From Rhodococcus oryzae (GTDB lineage: Bacteria; Actinomycetota; Actinomycetes; Mycobacteriales; Mycobacteriaceae), in assembly GCF_005049235.1 (NCBI RefSeq), contig NZ_SUMD01000005.1, positions 186,001 to 250,000 of the forward strand: a DNA stretch of 64,000 bases, written 5' to 3'. Positions 24,716 to 33,113 of the stretch are shown piece after piece. The stretch's first letter is position 1. Each line of letters starts with the position of its first letter. The notes under the pieces are model-generated. The model was not told the origin of the DNA. It worked only from the letters and a program-made list of their open reading frames with translations, and did not search any database. The position numbers and the translations under genes were made by a program.

Positions 24716-26679
24716 TACGAAACGAAAGGGGTCTGACGGTGCTGGTCCAGTTGTCCGTGGCACTGTGCGCCGGAGCGATGGCCGTGCCGGGGCCCGCCTC
24801 CGCAGCGGAGCCGGCGCCGCTCGCCTTCGTCAATCCGGGCTTCGAGCAGGACGTGACCGGCTGGACGGTCACCGGGGGCGCGGGCAACGGAACCAACCTG
24901 AAGCACAGCGGGGCCAAGAACGCGTACCTGGACCAGGGCACCGGCTCCAGGATCAGCCAGACCGTCACGGTTCCCGCCGATGGGATGTTCGATCTGTCGG
25001 CCTGGATCGCCACCGGGGCACCCGAGGGCACCTTCTCCGCGACGGTCAACGGGGAGTCGGCCGCCTCAGTGACCTTCGGTTCTCAGCAGATCTTCTCTCG
25101 CTACACCCTTTCCAGGCTGTCTCTGCGCGCCGGAGACCGGGTCGAGATCGCCTTCGGCTCGTCACCGAACGGCTGGGTCAACATCGACGACATCACGGTG
25201 GCCCCGTCCGCCCCGAACGATCCGCGGATCAACTCGTCCGACGCCAGACTCACCGAGATGTTCAACTGGGCAAAGACCAAGGCCAACAGCTGGGTCCAGC
25301 AACCGGGCCAGATCGGCGCGATCAATGCCGATGAAAACAACAGCTTCGGGACCTCCGCCGCGCCCTACGCGAACACCTACTGGGCCGGCTACCCGTTCCG
25401 GTCGGGCTTCTACTCCCGCGACTTCGTCCACCAGTTGGCCGGCGCCCACCTGCTCGGTCTGGACGCCGCCAACAAGACGATGTTGAAGGCCTTCGCCGCG
25501 TCGGCCACCCCTGCGAACAAATACGATCCGGTCTGGTCGATCAACTTCGACGCCAAGACCTACCTGAGCGCCGACTACCGCGACCCCGGTTCCTACGTGC
25601 GGGAGCTGCCCGCCCCCTTCGAGCTGGCCCAAAAACTCCATGAGGCCTACCGCCAGACAGGCGACACCGACTACCTGACCGACCCGACGCTGAGCGACTA
25701 CGCCGAGAACACCGTCACCGAGTTCGTCGAGCAGCACCCCGGCCCGCGGGGCCACGGCGACGTGAAGATCGCCCAGGCGACGAGCAGCGACATCTTTGCC
25801 GGTACCGCGAGCTACAACGAGGGCGGCTGGGACCATTTCGCCGAGGCCGGGGACTCCATCGGTTCGCAGTACCAGGCCTATCTGGCGGCGGCCGGGCTGG
25901 CTTCCGCCAGGGGCGACGCCGCTGGCGCCCAGATCATCACCGACGCAGCGCAGGCGCTGAAGAACTACTACAACACCACCTGGAGCATCGACCCCGCCAA
26001 ACCCGGCGAGGTGGTGCGCGCCTATCAGACCAACGGCGGCCCGATCACCGGTTGGGGCAAAGAGAACAGCTGGTTCATGCCGCTCAAGGGCATCATGGAC
26101 CCGGGTCAGCGCCGCGACTCCTACCTCTCCTATATCGACTCCCAGGCCTCCGGCAGCGGCGCGCCCGCCAATGTCGAGGCCGAGACGTACCTGCCGGACA
26201 CCTTCTTCGCCAACAACGCGGACGCCACCGCCTGGAAGTGGATGCAGAACGTCTACAACAAGATCGGCAATGTCCACTCCACCGGCAAGCTGGTCAACGG
26301 CGACTACCCCGAAGTCGCCTTCACCCTGGTCAGTCAGACCGTCAACGGTCTGCTCGGCGTCCGGCCCGACGCCCCGAACGGTGCCGTGACCACCACCTCC
26401 CACCTCCCGGCCGACATCGGCTGGCTGGAGGTCGCCTCGATCCCACTGGGCAAGTCGACCTTCACCCTCCGCCACGACGCCCTGACCAAATCGGCCCTGA
26501 CCAACACCGGCGACACTCCCATCACCTGGACCGCGCAGTTCCCCGGCGCGCACTCCGCGCTCACGGTGAACGGCGCAACCCAGAAGGCCGAGACCAAGGT
26601 CATCGACGGCAGCACCGTCAGCTTTGCCACCGTCACGGTCGCCCCCGACGCCACGACCACCGTCGAGGTGTCCGGCTGA
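24712..26679 (+). CDS. Secreted six-hairpin glycosidase-like protein with N-terminal carbohydrate-binding-type domain
   Basis: The product (about 655 residues) has a signal peptide, a jelly-roll domain (about 40-165; FVNPGFEQDVTGWTV...WVNIDDITVAP) typical of CBM4_9-like modules, then a large helical domain (ARLTEMFNWAKTKANSWVQQ...YWAGYPFRSGFYSRDFVHQLAGAHLLGL...NEGGWDHFAEAGDSIGSQYQAYLAAAG) of (alpha/alpha)6-barrel type, and a beta-rich end. I cannot name the exact family. The TTG at 24712 overlaps the previous stop and gives a signal peptide with a charged start; a GTG at 24739 with AAAGGGG upstream is an alternative. It probably acts with the GH5 enzyme on the same glycan. Confidence 0.65.
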   Translation: MIRNERGLTVLVQLSVALCAGAMAVPGPASAAEPAPLAFVNPGFEQDVTGWTVTGGAGNGTNLKHSGAKNAYLDQGTGSRISQTVTVPADGMFDLSAWIATGAPEGTFSATVNGESAASVTFGSQQIFSRYTLSRLSLRAGDRVEIAFGSSPNGWVNIDDITVAPSAPNDPRINSSDARLTEMFNWAKTKANSWVQQPGQIGAINADENNSFGTSAAPYANTYWAGYPFRSGFYSRDFVHQLAGAHLLGLDAANKTMLKAFAASATPANKYDPVWSINFDAKTYLSADYRDPGSYVRELPAPFELAQKLHEAYRQTGDTDYLTDPTLSDYAENTVTEFVEQHPGPRGHGDVKIAQATSSDIFAGTASYNEGGWDHFAEAGDSIGSQYQAYLAAAGLASARGDAAGAQIITDAAQALKNYYNTTWSIDPAKPGEVVRAYQTNGGPITGWGKENSWFMPLKGIMDPGQRRDSYLSYIDSQASGSGAPANVEAETYLPDTFFANNADATAWKWMQNVYNKIGNVHSTGKLVNGDYPEVAFTLVSQTVNGLLGVRPDAPNGAVTTTSHLPADIGWLEVASIPLGKSTFTLRHDALTKSALTNTGDTPITWTAQFPGAHSALTVNGATQKAETKVIDGSTVSFATVTVAPDATTTVEVSG

Positions 26680-26722
26680 CAACCGCGGCAAAGCGCCCGA
26701 GGGCCGATCATCGGGGCAGTTG

Positions 26723-29080
26723 TCAATCCGGCTGGTTCTCGGCTACCCAGGCCACGATCTGAGTTCGGGAGGTGAACCCGAGTTTGGCCAGGATGTGTTC
26801 GACGTGGCCCGTGACGGTGCGGGGTGAGAGGACCAGCATCGAGGCGATCACCTTGTTCGGATGGCCTGCTGCGACCAGATGTGCCACCTCGGTTTCACGC
26901 GGGGTCAACACGGGGGCGACCGGTGTCGTCTGGGGCTGGTCGGCAGGACGGTCCCCGAGCGCGTACGCGACGGATTCTTCGAGGCTCATGGCGGCACCGC
27001 TGCGGAATGCCTCAGTGTAGGAGCGCTTTCCGAGCGCGTCACGGGCCTGTTGCACGCATTCGTCGTGGTTCCCGAGCATGTACGGAAGGGGCACCGAGGC
27101 GGTGCCCACCCTCTGCGAGAGCGTCTCGGCGGCGCCCATCAGGACGGCCGCACGAGTCGGCTTGCCTTCGCGTATCGCGATCCAGGCCATCGACTCCAGG
27201 CACCAGCCTGTCATGAGCGGGTCGTTGACCTGACGGTTCAGTCGCATTGCCTGTTCCATCAGGGTTGTTGCCCGATCGATGTCGCCGGTCCGTAGCGCCG
27301 TCAATCCGAGGGCCCATGACGAGTACGCGCGGAAGTAGGACTCACCTCGCGGGGTGGTGATCGCCAGCGTCTGTTCATAACAGGCGACGGCCGTCTCCTC
27401 GTCCCCCAGCAGCCCGCTCGCGAGTGCCAGGCCGAGGAGGGCGCCCAGCTGTCGAGCGATTCGGAGCCCGGTGCGACCCGGGCCGGGCCCGGCCGCGAAC
27501 GCCGCACCCGCGCTGGCGAGGGCGGCCTGGAACGGTTCGTATGCCGCGGCGAGGTCCCCTCGGAACATGGCCAGGTAACCCCTGGCATAGTTCGCTGTCT
27601 CGAGCGACTCGGTGTCCCCCAGCTGCTCCGCGAGCGAGCAGCACTGCTGCGCCCGTGTCGTTGCGTCACCGAGTTGACCCTGCATCCCCGCCAACACGCC
27701 GTCGTCGAACAAGGTCGCCAGACGGTCCGCGGCGTGCGCGCTCTCGGAGCATGTCAGGGAACGGTCCATCCAATGCCTGGCCTCCGCCAGCAGGCCCCGG
27801 CAGGTCCAGAACAGAAACAGGGCGTTGACGATGCGCGCGTTGATATCTGGATCGGTATCGATCACCGGCTGGGTCATGCTGAACGCCAGCGCATCCCGCA
27901 GGTTCGACTGCTCCCGATCGAGCCGGGCGATCCAGTCGGTCTGGCGAGGGCCGATCCACTCGGTCGCCGCCTGCGCTGCGAGCCGTTCGTACCACCCGAG
28001 GTGCCGCCGCTGAGCCAGGGAGAAGTCGCCGGATTCACGCAACCTCTCCACGCCGTAGTCGCGGATGGTTTCGGCCATGCCGAAGCGCACGACGCCCCCA
28101 CACTCCTCACGGACCAGGATCGACTTGTCCACGAGCGAGGCCACCGCGTCCAGCAGGTCATCGGCGGCCAACTCCTCGGGGCAGACTCCCTCGGCCGCAT
28201 CCAACTCGAAACCGCCCACGAACACCGACAGCCACGCCCACAGCTGCTGCTCCCGCGCCGTGCACAGCGCGAAGCTCCAGTCCACACACGACCGCAACGT
28301 CTGCAAACGGGTCGGCGCGGCTCGTGAACCGACGGTCAGCAGCTGGTACTGGTCCGTCAGGCGTTGCAGGATCTGCTCGGCGGACATCATCCGCAGCCGC
28401 ACCGCCGCCAGCTCGATCGCCAACGGTAGCCCGTCCAGCCTGCCGCAGATTCCCGCCACCGCAGCACGATTGGCCTCGGTCAGCGCGAAGTCGGGCAGGG
28501 CGGCCGCGGCCCGCGTCACGAACAGCGCCACCGCCTCGTACTGGGGCATCGCCTCGAGCGGCGGGGTCTGCTGCGCGTCCGGAATGGTCAGCGGCGGCAC
28601 CCGCAGCACCCGCTCGCCGTGCACCCCGAGGAGCTCGCGGCTCGTGGTCAGGATGCGCAGCTCCGGACACGATCGCAGCAGTACCTGCGCGAACTCTGCC
28701 ACAGCACCGAGCAGGTGCTCGCAGTTGTCCAGGACCAACAGCGTCTGCTTGGTGGAGAGATGATCGACCAAGAGACGGGACTCCGAACTTCCCGGCCGAT
28801 CCGGAAGCCCGAGCGCCGCAGCGACGGCCTCGGGCAGCAACACAGGATCGTGCAGGTTGCCGAGTGCGACGAACCAGACCCCGTCGGTGAACGACCGCCG
28901 CGAGTCCGCGGCGACCCGCACCGCCAGCCTGGTCTTGCCGACCCCGCCGATGCCGGCCAACGTCACCAACCGTGAGGTCCCCAGCAACCGCCGTGCCTCG
29001 GCGATCTCCCGGCGCCGACCGACGAAACTGGTCAATTCCAGCGGCAGGTTCCCGAGCTTGCCCTTCACGGAGGTCGTCAT
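26723..29080 (-). CDS. ATPase-LuxR transcriptional regulator, paralog 3
   Basis: The 785-residue product has the same length as paralog 1 and aligns with it throughout: MTTSVKGKLGNLPLELTSFVGRR, Walker A AGIGGVGKTRLA, LLVLDNCEHLL, a TPR-like middle, and the C-terminal LuxR domain LTPRETEVAHLVAAGHPNKVIASMLVLSPRTVTGHVEHILAKLGF. The ATG at 29080 is used by analogy. It is convergent with the glycosidase operon, and with paralogs 1 and 2 it brackets the Ig-protein array. It lies downstream of glyS, separated from it by the terminator at 29162. Confidence 0.9.
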   Translation of the reverse strand: MTTSVKGKLGNLPLELTSFVGRRREIAEARRLLGTSRLVTLAGIGGVGKTRLAVRVAADSRRSFTDGVWFVALGNLHDPVLLPEAVAAALGLPDRPGSSESRLLVDHLSTKQTLLVLDNCEHLLGAVAEFAQVLLRSCPELRILTTSRELLGVHGERVLRVPPLTIPDAQQTPPLEAMPQYEAVALFVTRAAAALPDFALTEANRAAVAGICGRLDGLPLAIELAAVRLRMMSAEQILQRLTDQYQLLTVGSRAAPTRLQTLRSCVDWSFALCTAREQQLWAWLSVFVGGFELDAAEGVCPEELAADDLLDAVASLVDKSILVREECGGVVRFGMAETIRDYGVERLRESGDFSLAQRRHLGWYERLAAQAATEWIGPRQTDWIARLDREQSNLRDALAFSMTQPVIDTDPDINARIVNALFLFWTCRGLLAEARHWMDRSLTCSESAHAADRLATLFDDGVLAGMQGQLGDATTRAQQCCSLAEQLGDTESLETANYARGYLAMFRGDLAAAYEPFQAALASAGAAFAAGPGPGRTGLRIARQLGALLGLALASGLLGDEETAVACYEQTLAITTPRGESYFRAYSSWALGLTALRTGDIDRATTLMEQAMRLNRQVNDPLMTGWCLESMAWIAIREGKPTRAAVLMGAAETLSQRVGTASVPLPYMLGNHDECVQQARDALGKRSYTEAFRSGAAMSLEESVAYALGDRPADQPQTTPVAPVLTPRETEVAHLVAAGHPNKVIASMLVLSPRTVTGHVEHILAKLGFTSRTQIVAWVAENQPD

Positions 29081-29161
29081 GGAACGTCCCGTCGTGGTCT
29101 CGTGTGATCGAAACTGCCCTGACAAATTATGACAGGCCGATCGCGGACCAGCGAGAACGGC

Positions 29162-29204
29162 GAAGGGGCTGTCCCCGGCCATCTCGGCCGGGGACAGCCC
29201 CTTC
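29162..29204 (-). terminator. Terminator after glyS, same family as the array terminators
   Basis: GAAGGGGCTGTCCCCGGCC and complement (19-bp stem) with loop ATCTC, 28 bases beyond the glyS stop. The core CTGTCCCCGGCC is shared with 19902 and 23091. Confidence 0.85.
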
Positions 29205-29231
29205 ACTCAAGAACTAGGTCACCGAAGAAAA

Positions 29232-30623
29232 CTAGGCGCCGATCAGTCGCTGGGCCAGGTAGCCCTCGACCTTGTCGAGCGAGACCCGCTCCTGCTCCAT
29301 GGTGTCGCGCTCGCGGATCGTCACGGCCTGGTCGTCGAGGGTGTCGAAGTCGACCGTGATGCAGAACGGGGTGCCGATCTCGTCCTGGCGACGGTAGCGG
29401 CGGCCGATGGCGCCTGCGTCGTCGAACTCGACGTTCCAGTTCTTGCGCAGCAGCGCCGCGAGATCCTTCGCCTTGGGGGTGAGGTCGGCGTTGCGACTGA
29501 GCGGCAGCACCGCGGCCTTGACCGGGGCCAGGCGACGGTCGAGGCGCAGCACGGTGCGCTTGTCGACCCCGCCCTTGGCGTTGGGCGCCTCATCCTCGGA
29601 ATAGGCGTCGACCAGGAAGGCCATCAGCGAGCGGGTCAGGCCTGCTGCCGGCTCGATGACGTACGGGGTGTACCGCTCGCCACTGGCCTGGTCGAAGTAG
29701 TTCAGGTCGGTGCCCGAGTGCTCCGAGTGGGTCTTGAGGTCGAAGTCGGTGCGGTTCGCGACGCCCTCGAGCTCGCCCCACTCGCTGCCCTGGAACCGGA
29801 AGCGGTACTCGATGTCGACGGTGCGGGTCGAGTAGTGCGAGAGCTTGTCGGCCGGGTGCTCGTACAGACGCAGGTTCTCCGGGTCGATGCCGAGGTCGGT
29901 GTACCAGGCGAGCCGGGTGTCGATCCAGTACTGGTGCCACTCCGCATCCTCGCCCGGCTTGACGAAGAACTCCATCTCCATCTGCTCGAACTCGCGGGTG
30001 CGGAAGATGAAGTTGCCGGGCGTGATCTCGTTGCGGAAGCTCTTGCCGATCTGAGCGATGCCGAACGGCGGCTTCTTGCGCGAGGTGGTGAGCACGTTGG
30101 CGAAGTTGACGAAGATGCCCTGCGCGGTCTCGGGCCGCAGGTAGTGCAGCCCCTCCTCGGTCTCGATGGGGCCGAGGTGCGTCTTGAGCATCATGTTGAA
30201 GTCGCGCGGCTCGGTCCACTGCCCGACGGTGCCGCAGTCCGGGCACACGATGAGGTCCATGGACACGTCGTCCGGGTTGTCGAGGCCCTTCTTCTCCGCG
30301 AAGGCCTCCTGCAGGTGGTCCTGGCGGTGCCGCTTGTGGCAGTTCAGGCACTCGACGAGCGGGTCGTTGAAGACCCCGACGTGGCCGGACGCCACCCACA
30401 CCTCGCGCGGGAGGATCACCGAGGAGTCGAGGCCGACGACGTCGTCGCGGCTGGTGACGATGTTGCGCCACCACTGCCTCTTGATGTTCTCCTTCAGCTC
30501 AACGCCGAGCGGCCCGTAGTCCCAGGCAGACTTGGTACCGCCGTAGATCTCACCGCAGGGGTAGACGAGCCCCCTGCGCTTCGCGAGGTTGGCGACGGTC
30601 TCGATCATGGACTTGGGTGCCAC
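29232..30623 (-). CDS. glyS: Glycyl-tRNA synthetase
   Basis: The 463-residue product is a dimeric, archaeal/eukaryotic-type class II glycyl-tRNA synthetase as usual in actinobacteria: [29 protein letters not shown] (motif 1 region), a zinc-site region ([10 protein letters not shown] and CPDCG), [37 protein letters not shown] (motif 2), and the motif 3 region [18 protein letters not shown]. It charges tRNA-Gly with glycine. The GTG at 30623 gives [20 protein letters not shown] at 30608 is an alternative. It is divergent from the ArsR-Zur pair, as Rv2357c is from Rv2358-Rv2359. Confidence 0.97.
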   Translation of the reverse strand: MAPKSMIETVANLAKRRGLVYPCGEIYGGTKSAWDYGPLGVELKENIKRQWWRNIVTSRDDVVGLDSSVILPREVWVASGHVGVFNDPLVECLNCHKRHRQDHLQEAFAEKKGLDNPDDVSMDLIVCPDCGTVGQWTEPRDFNMMLKTHLGPIETEEGLHYLRPETAQGIFVNFANVLTTSRKKPPFGIAQIGKSFRNEITPGNFIFRTREFEQMEMEFFVKPGEDAEWHQYWIDTRLAWYTDLGIDPENLRLYEHPADKLSHYSTRTVDIEYRFRFQGSEWGELEGVANRTDFDLKTHSEHSGTDLNYFDQASGERYTPYVIEPAAGLTRSLMAFLVDAYSEDEAPNAKGGVDKRTVLRLDRRLAPVKAAVLPLSRNADLTPKAKDLAALLRKNWNVEFDDAGAIGRRYRRQDEIGTPFCITVDFDTLDDQAVTIRERDTMEQERVSLDKVEGYLAQRLIGA

Positions 30624-30714
30624 TTGGGGAGCTCTCCATCTGGGTAATAGATGCTGCGGTCACGTGCGGTTTTCTGCGCCCCAGCCTATCTGCCCCGTCG
30701 GGCCGACCGAAATC

Positions 30715-30775
30715 TCCCCATTTGACATGCGCATCCATGCATATCAAAATGGAATCGATTTGCAATAAGGCGAGC
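30715..30775 (+). promoter_or_regulatory. AT-rich promoter/operator of the ArsR-Zur operon
   Basis: This is a sharply AT-rich island between glyS and the ArsR gene. It contains GCATCCATGC and ATGGAATCGATTTGCAAT-type partial dyads of the kind bound by ArsR/SmtB proteins. In M. tuberculosis the equivalent operon is repressed by its own SmtB. The exact operator is not resolved. Confidence 0.5.
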
Positions 30776-30814
30776 GGGGCCGGCCACGGGATCCGACGAG
30801 GAGGTGGGTGCGGG

Positions 30815-31183
30815 GTGAGCATCAGCGATGCCGACGATCTCCACCCCGTCGAACACGTTCCGTCCGGCTCCAGGCCGCCGGCCGCCCTGCCGAGTAAGGA
30901 CACGCTGAGCGCGGCGGGCGACATCCTGCGCGCCCTGGCCGCCCCCGTGCGGATCGCGATCGTGCTGCAGCTGCGCGACGCCGAGCGCTGCGTGCACGAA
31001 CTCGTCGAGGCCCTGGGCGTCACCCAGCCGTTGATCAGCCAACACCTGCGGGTGCTCAAGTCGGCGGGCGTCGTGCGCGGCGAACGCAACGGCCGCGAGG
31101 TGTTCTACCGCCTCGTCGACGACCACCTGGCCCACATCGTGATCGACGCCGTCGCCCACGCCGAGGAAGGACCGAGACCGTGA
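30815..31183 (+). CDS. ArsR/SmtB-family metalloregulator (Rv2358-like)
   Basis: The 122-residue product has the winged-helix fold of ArsR/SmtB repressors: GDILRALAAPVRIAIVLQLRDAERCVHELVEALGVTQPLISQHLRVLKSAGVVRGERNGREVFYRLVDDHLAHIVIDAVAHAEE. The C-terminal D-x-H...H-x-x-E arrangement (DDHLAHIVIDAVAHAEE) is the alpha5 zinc site of SmtB/CzrA. The GTG at 30815 (AGGAGG upstream) gives a normal length; longer starts are possible. Its stop overlaps the zur start. It probably represses itself and zur until zinc dissociates it. Confidence 0.88.
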   Translation: MSISDADDLHPVEHVPSGSRPPAALPSKDTLSAAGDILRALAAPVRIAIVLQLRDAERCVHELVEALGVTQPLISQHLRVLKSAGVVRGERNGREVFYRLVDDHLAHIVIDAVAHAEEGPRP

Positions 31184-31599
31184 CCGAGAAGAACGACAGG
31201 CGCAACCCCGTCGTGGTCGGCGTGCGGGCCACCAAGCAGCGCAGCGCGATCTCCGCACTCCTCGACGAGATCGACGAGTTCCGCTCCGCGCAGGACCTGC
31301 ACGACGAGCTGCGCAAGCGCGGCGAGGGCATCGGCCTGACGACGGTCTACCGGACGCTGCAGACCCTCGCCGACGCCGGCACCGTCGACGTCCTGCGCAC
31401 CGACACCGGCGAGTCGGTGTACCGCCGCTGCTCCTCCGGGCATCACCACCACCTGGTGTGCCGGTCGTGCGGGTTCACCGTCGAGGTCGAGGGCCCGACG
31501 GTCGAGCAGTGGTCGCAGTCCATCGCCGACGAGAACGGCTTCACGGACGTCAGCCACACCGTCGAGATCTTCGGCACCTGCCGCAACTGCGCCGCCTAG
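31180..31599 (+). CDS. zur: Zinc uptake regulator, Fur family
   Basis: The 139-residue product is a Fur-family repressor: VRATKQRSAISALLDEIDEFRSAQDLHDELRKRGEGIGLTTVYRTLQTLADAGTVDVLRT (winged helix), GHHHHLVCRSCG (metal site), ending FGTCRNCAA with the second CxxC of the structural zinc site. Position directly after SmtB, with a GTGA overlap, identifies it as Zur/FurB (Rv2359) rather than Fur. It would repress zinc uptake and zinc-free ribosomal protein genes when zinc is adequate. Confidence 0.92.
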   Translation: MTEKNDRRNPVVVGVRATKQRSAISALLDEIDEFRSAQDLHDELRKRGEGIGLTTVYRTLQTLADAGTVDVLRTDTGESVYRRCSSGHHHHLVCRSCGFTVEVEGPTVEQWSQSIADENGFTDVSHTVEIFGTCRNCAA

Positions 31600-32627
31600 C
31601 GTCGGCTCGATTCCGTGCCTGCCGCTCGGGCCGCTCGCGTCATCGGGTGCGCGGGATAGGCGCGCACCAGGGCCGTCGAGAGCTTCGGGACCGCGTGGGT
31701 GAGTGCGTGTTCGGCTCGCTGCGCGATCCGGTGCGCGTCCTCGAGACTGGTACCGGCGTCGATGTCGAGTTCGGCGTCGGCGTGCAGCCGGTGACCGATC
31801 CACCGCATCTTCAGGCTCCGGACCCCGGCCACGCCTGGCTCGCCGGCGAGCACCCGCTCGCAGGCATCGACCAGGTCCGGATCGACGCCGTCCATCAGCC
31901 GACGGAACACCTCGCGCGCCGCGCTCATGAGCACGACCAGGATCGCGGCGGTGATGAGCAGGCCCACGATGGGGTCGGCCAGCGGATACCCGAGGGCGAC
32001 CCCTCCCGCGCCGAACAGCACTGCGAGGGAGGTGAATCCGTCCGTGCGCGCGTGCAGGCCGTCCGCGACCAGGGCGGCGGATCCGATCTGCCTGCCGATC
32101 CGGATCCGGTAGAGCGCGACGAGCTCGTTGCCGATGAACCCGACCAGCCCGGCCGCCGCCACCCACCCGAGGTGCTCGATCGGCACCGGGTCGAGCAGCC
32201 GGCGCACGGCCTCGTACCCCGCGATCAGCGCGGACAGCGCGATCATGGCGAGCACGAACAGGCCGGCCAGGTCCTCGGCGCGACCGAACCCGTACGTGTA
32301 GCGGCGGGTCGCGGCGCGTCTGCCCAGTGCGAACGCGATCCACAGCGGGACGGCGGTCAGCGCATCGGAGAAGTTGTGGATGGTGTCGGCCAGCAGCGCC
32401 ACCGACCCCGAGACCGAGACGATCGCCAACTGGACGAGCGCGGTGACGCCCAGTACGACCAGGCTGACCTTGACGGCCCGGATGCCGATCGCGCTCGATT
32501 CGAGGGCGTCGTCGACGCTGTCGGCCGCGTCGTGGCTGTGCGGGACGAACACCTCCCGCACGGCGGACCGAAGGCCGCCACGGTGCACGTGCCCGTGACC
32601 GTGACCGTGCTGGTGTTCGTGCGTCAT
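31596..32627 (-). CDS. CDF-family divalent cation efflux protein
   Basis: The 343-residue product begins with a His-rich metal-binding stretch (MTHEHQHGHGHGHVHRGG) and has six transmembrane helices. The CDF motifs are present: SVALLADTIHNFSDALTAVP (helix 2, HxxxD) and ALVADGLHARTDGFTSLAV (helix 5, HxxxD), with a cytoplasmic C-terminal domain. It likely exports Zn, Co or Cd. The start at 32627 overlaps the stop of the ArsR gene (ATGA), so the pair is one coupled operon. The frame open upstream to 33023 is a shadow of the ArsR gene. It is convergent with zur, overlapping by 4 bases. Confidence 0.92.
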   Translation of the reverse strand: MTHEHQHGHGHGHVHRGGLRSAVREVFVPHSHDAADSVDDALESSAIGIRAVKVSLVVLGVTALVQLAIVSVSGSVALLADTIHNFSDALTAVPLWIAFALGRRAATRRYTYGFGRAEDLAGLFVLAMIALSALIAGYEAVRRLLDPVPIEHLGWVAAAGLVGFIGNELVALYRIRIGRQIGSAALVADGLHARTDGFTSLAVLFGAGGVALGYPLADPIVGLLITAAILVVLMSAAREVFRRLMDGVDPDLVDACERVLAGEPGVAGVRSLKMRWIGHRLHADAELDIDAGTSLEDAHRIAQRAEHALTHAVPKLSTALVRAYPAHPMTRAARAAGTESSRR

Positions 32628-33043
32628 GCCGGGCCGCCTATCTCGCCGACCGCCGCCTCCCCCGCGGCATCGGCGTGCAGGACCCGTAACCCGCTGTCGG
32701 TGCGGTGATGTGCGGGCACGCCCGGACCGGCGTGTTCGGCGTTGAACACCGCGTCGGTCACCAGCTGGCGCACGTGGTCGTTCTCGAGCCGATAGAACAC
32801 CGTCGTGCCCTCGCGGCGCGTCCGCACCAGCCGCGCCATCCGCAGCTTCGCCAGGTGCTGCGACACCGACGGTGCCGGCTTGCCGACGTGCGCCGCCAGC
32901 TCGTTGACCGAGCATTCCCGGTCGACCAGGGCCCACAACACGTGCACGCGGGTGGCGTCGGCCAGCATGCGGAACACCTCCACGACCAGGTCGACCTGGT
33001 CGTCCTGCAGCCGCCGCCGGCAAGCTGCATTATCTGCATTCAT
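32624..33043 (-). CDS. ArsR-family repressor of the CDF efflux gene
   Basis: The 139-residue product has the ArsR winged helix (VEVFRMLADATRVHVLWALVDRECSVNELAAHVGKPAPSVSQHLAKLRMARLVRTRREGTTVFYRLENDHVRQLVTDAVFNAEH) and a His-containing tail (PAHHRTDSG). DHVRQLVTDAVFNAEH carries the alpha5-type D-x-x...H-like zinc/cobalt site. The ATG at 33043 lies inside a palindromic operator (33030-33053), which suggests a leaderless or very short 5' end and tight autorepression. Its stop overlaps the CDF start. Confidence 0.9.
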   Translation of the reverse strand: MNADNAACRRRLQDDQVDLVVEVFRMLADATRVHVLWALVDRECSVNELAAHVGKPAPSVSQHLAKLRMARLVRTRREGTTVFYRLENDHVRQLVTDAVFNAEHAGPGVPAHHRTDSGLRVLHADAAGEAAVGEIGGPA

Positions 33044-33053
33044 ACGCAGATAA
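33030..33053. promoter_or_regulatory. ArsR operator, perfect 8-bp inverted repeat
   Basis: TTATCTGC-N8-GCAGATAA covers the start codon of the ArsR gene. ArsR/SmtB operators are commonly 12-2-12 imperfect repeats of similar AT-rich sequence. Binding here would block initiation of the efflux operon. Confidence 0.75.
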
Positions 33054-33113
33054 TACGCCCCGCTGATCCCCGAACGGGGCCTATAGATTTTGGGGACATT
33101 CCGGGAAGGATCG

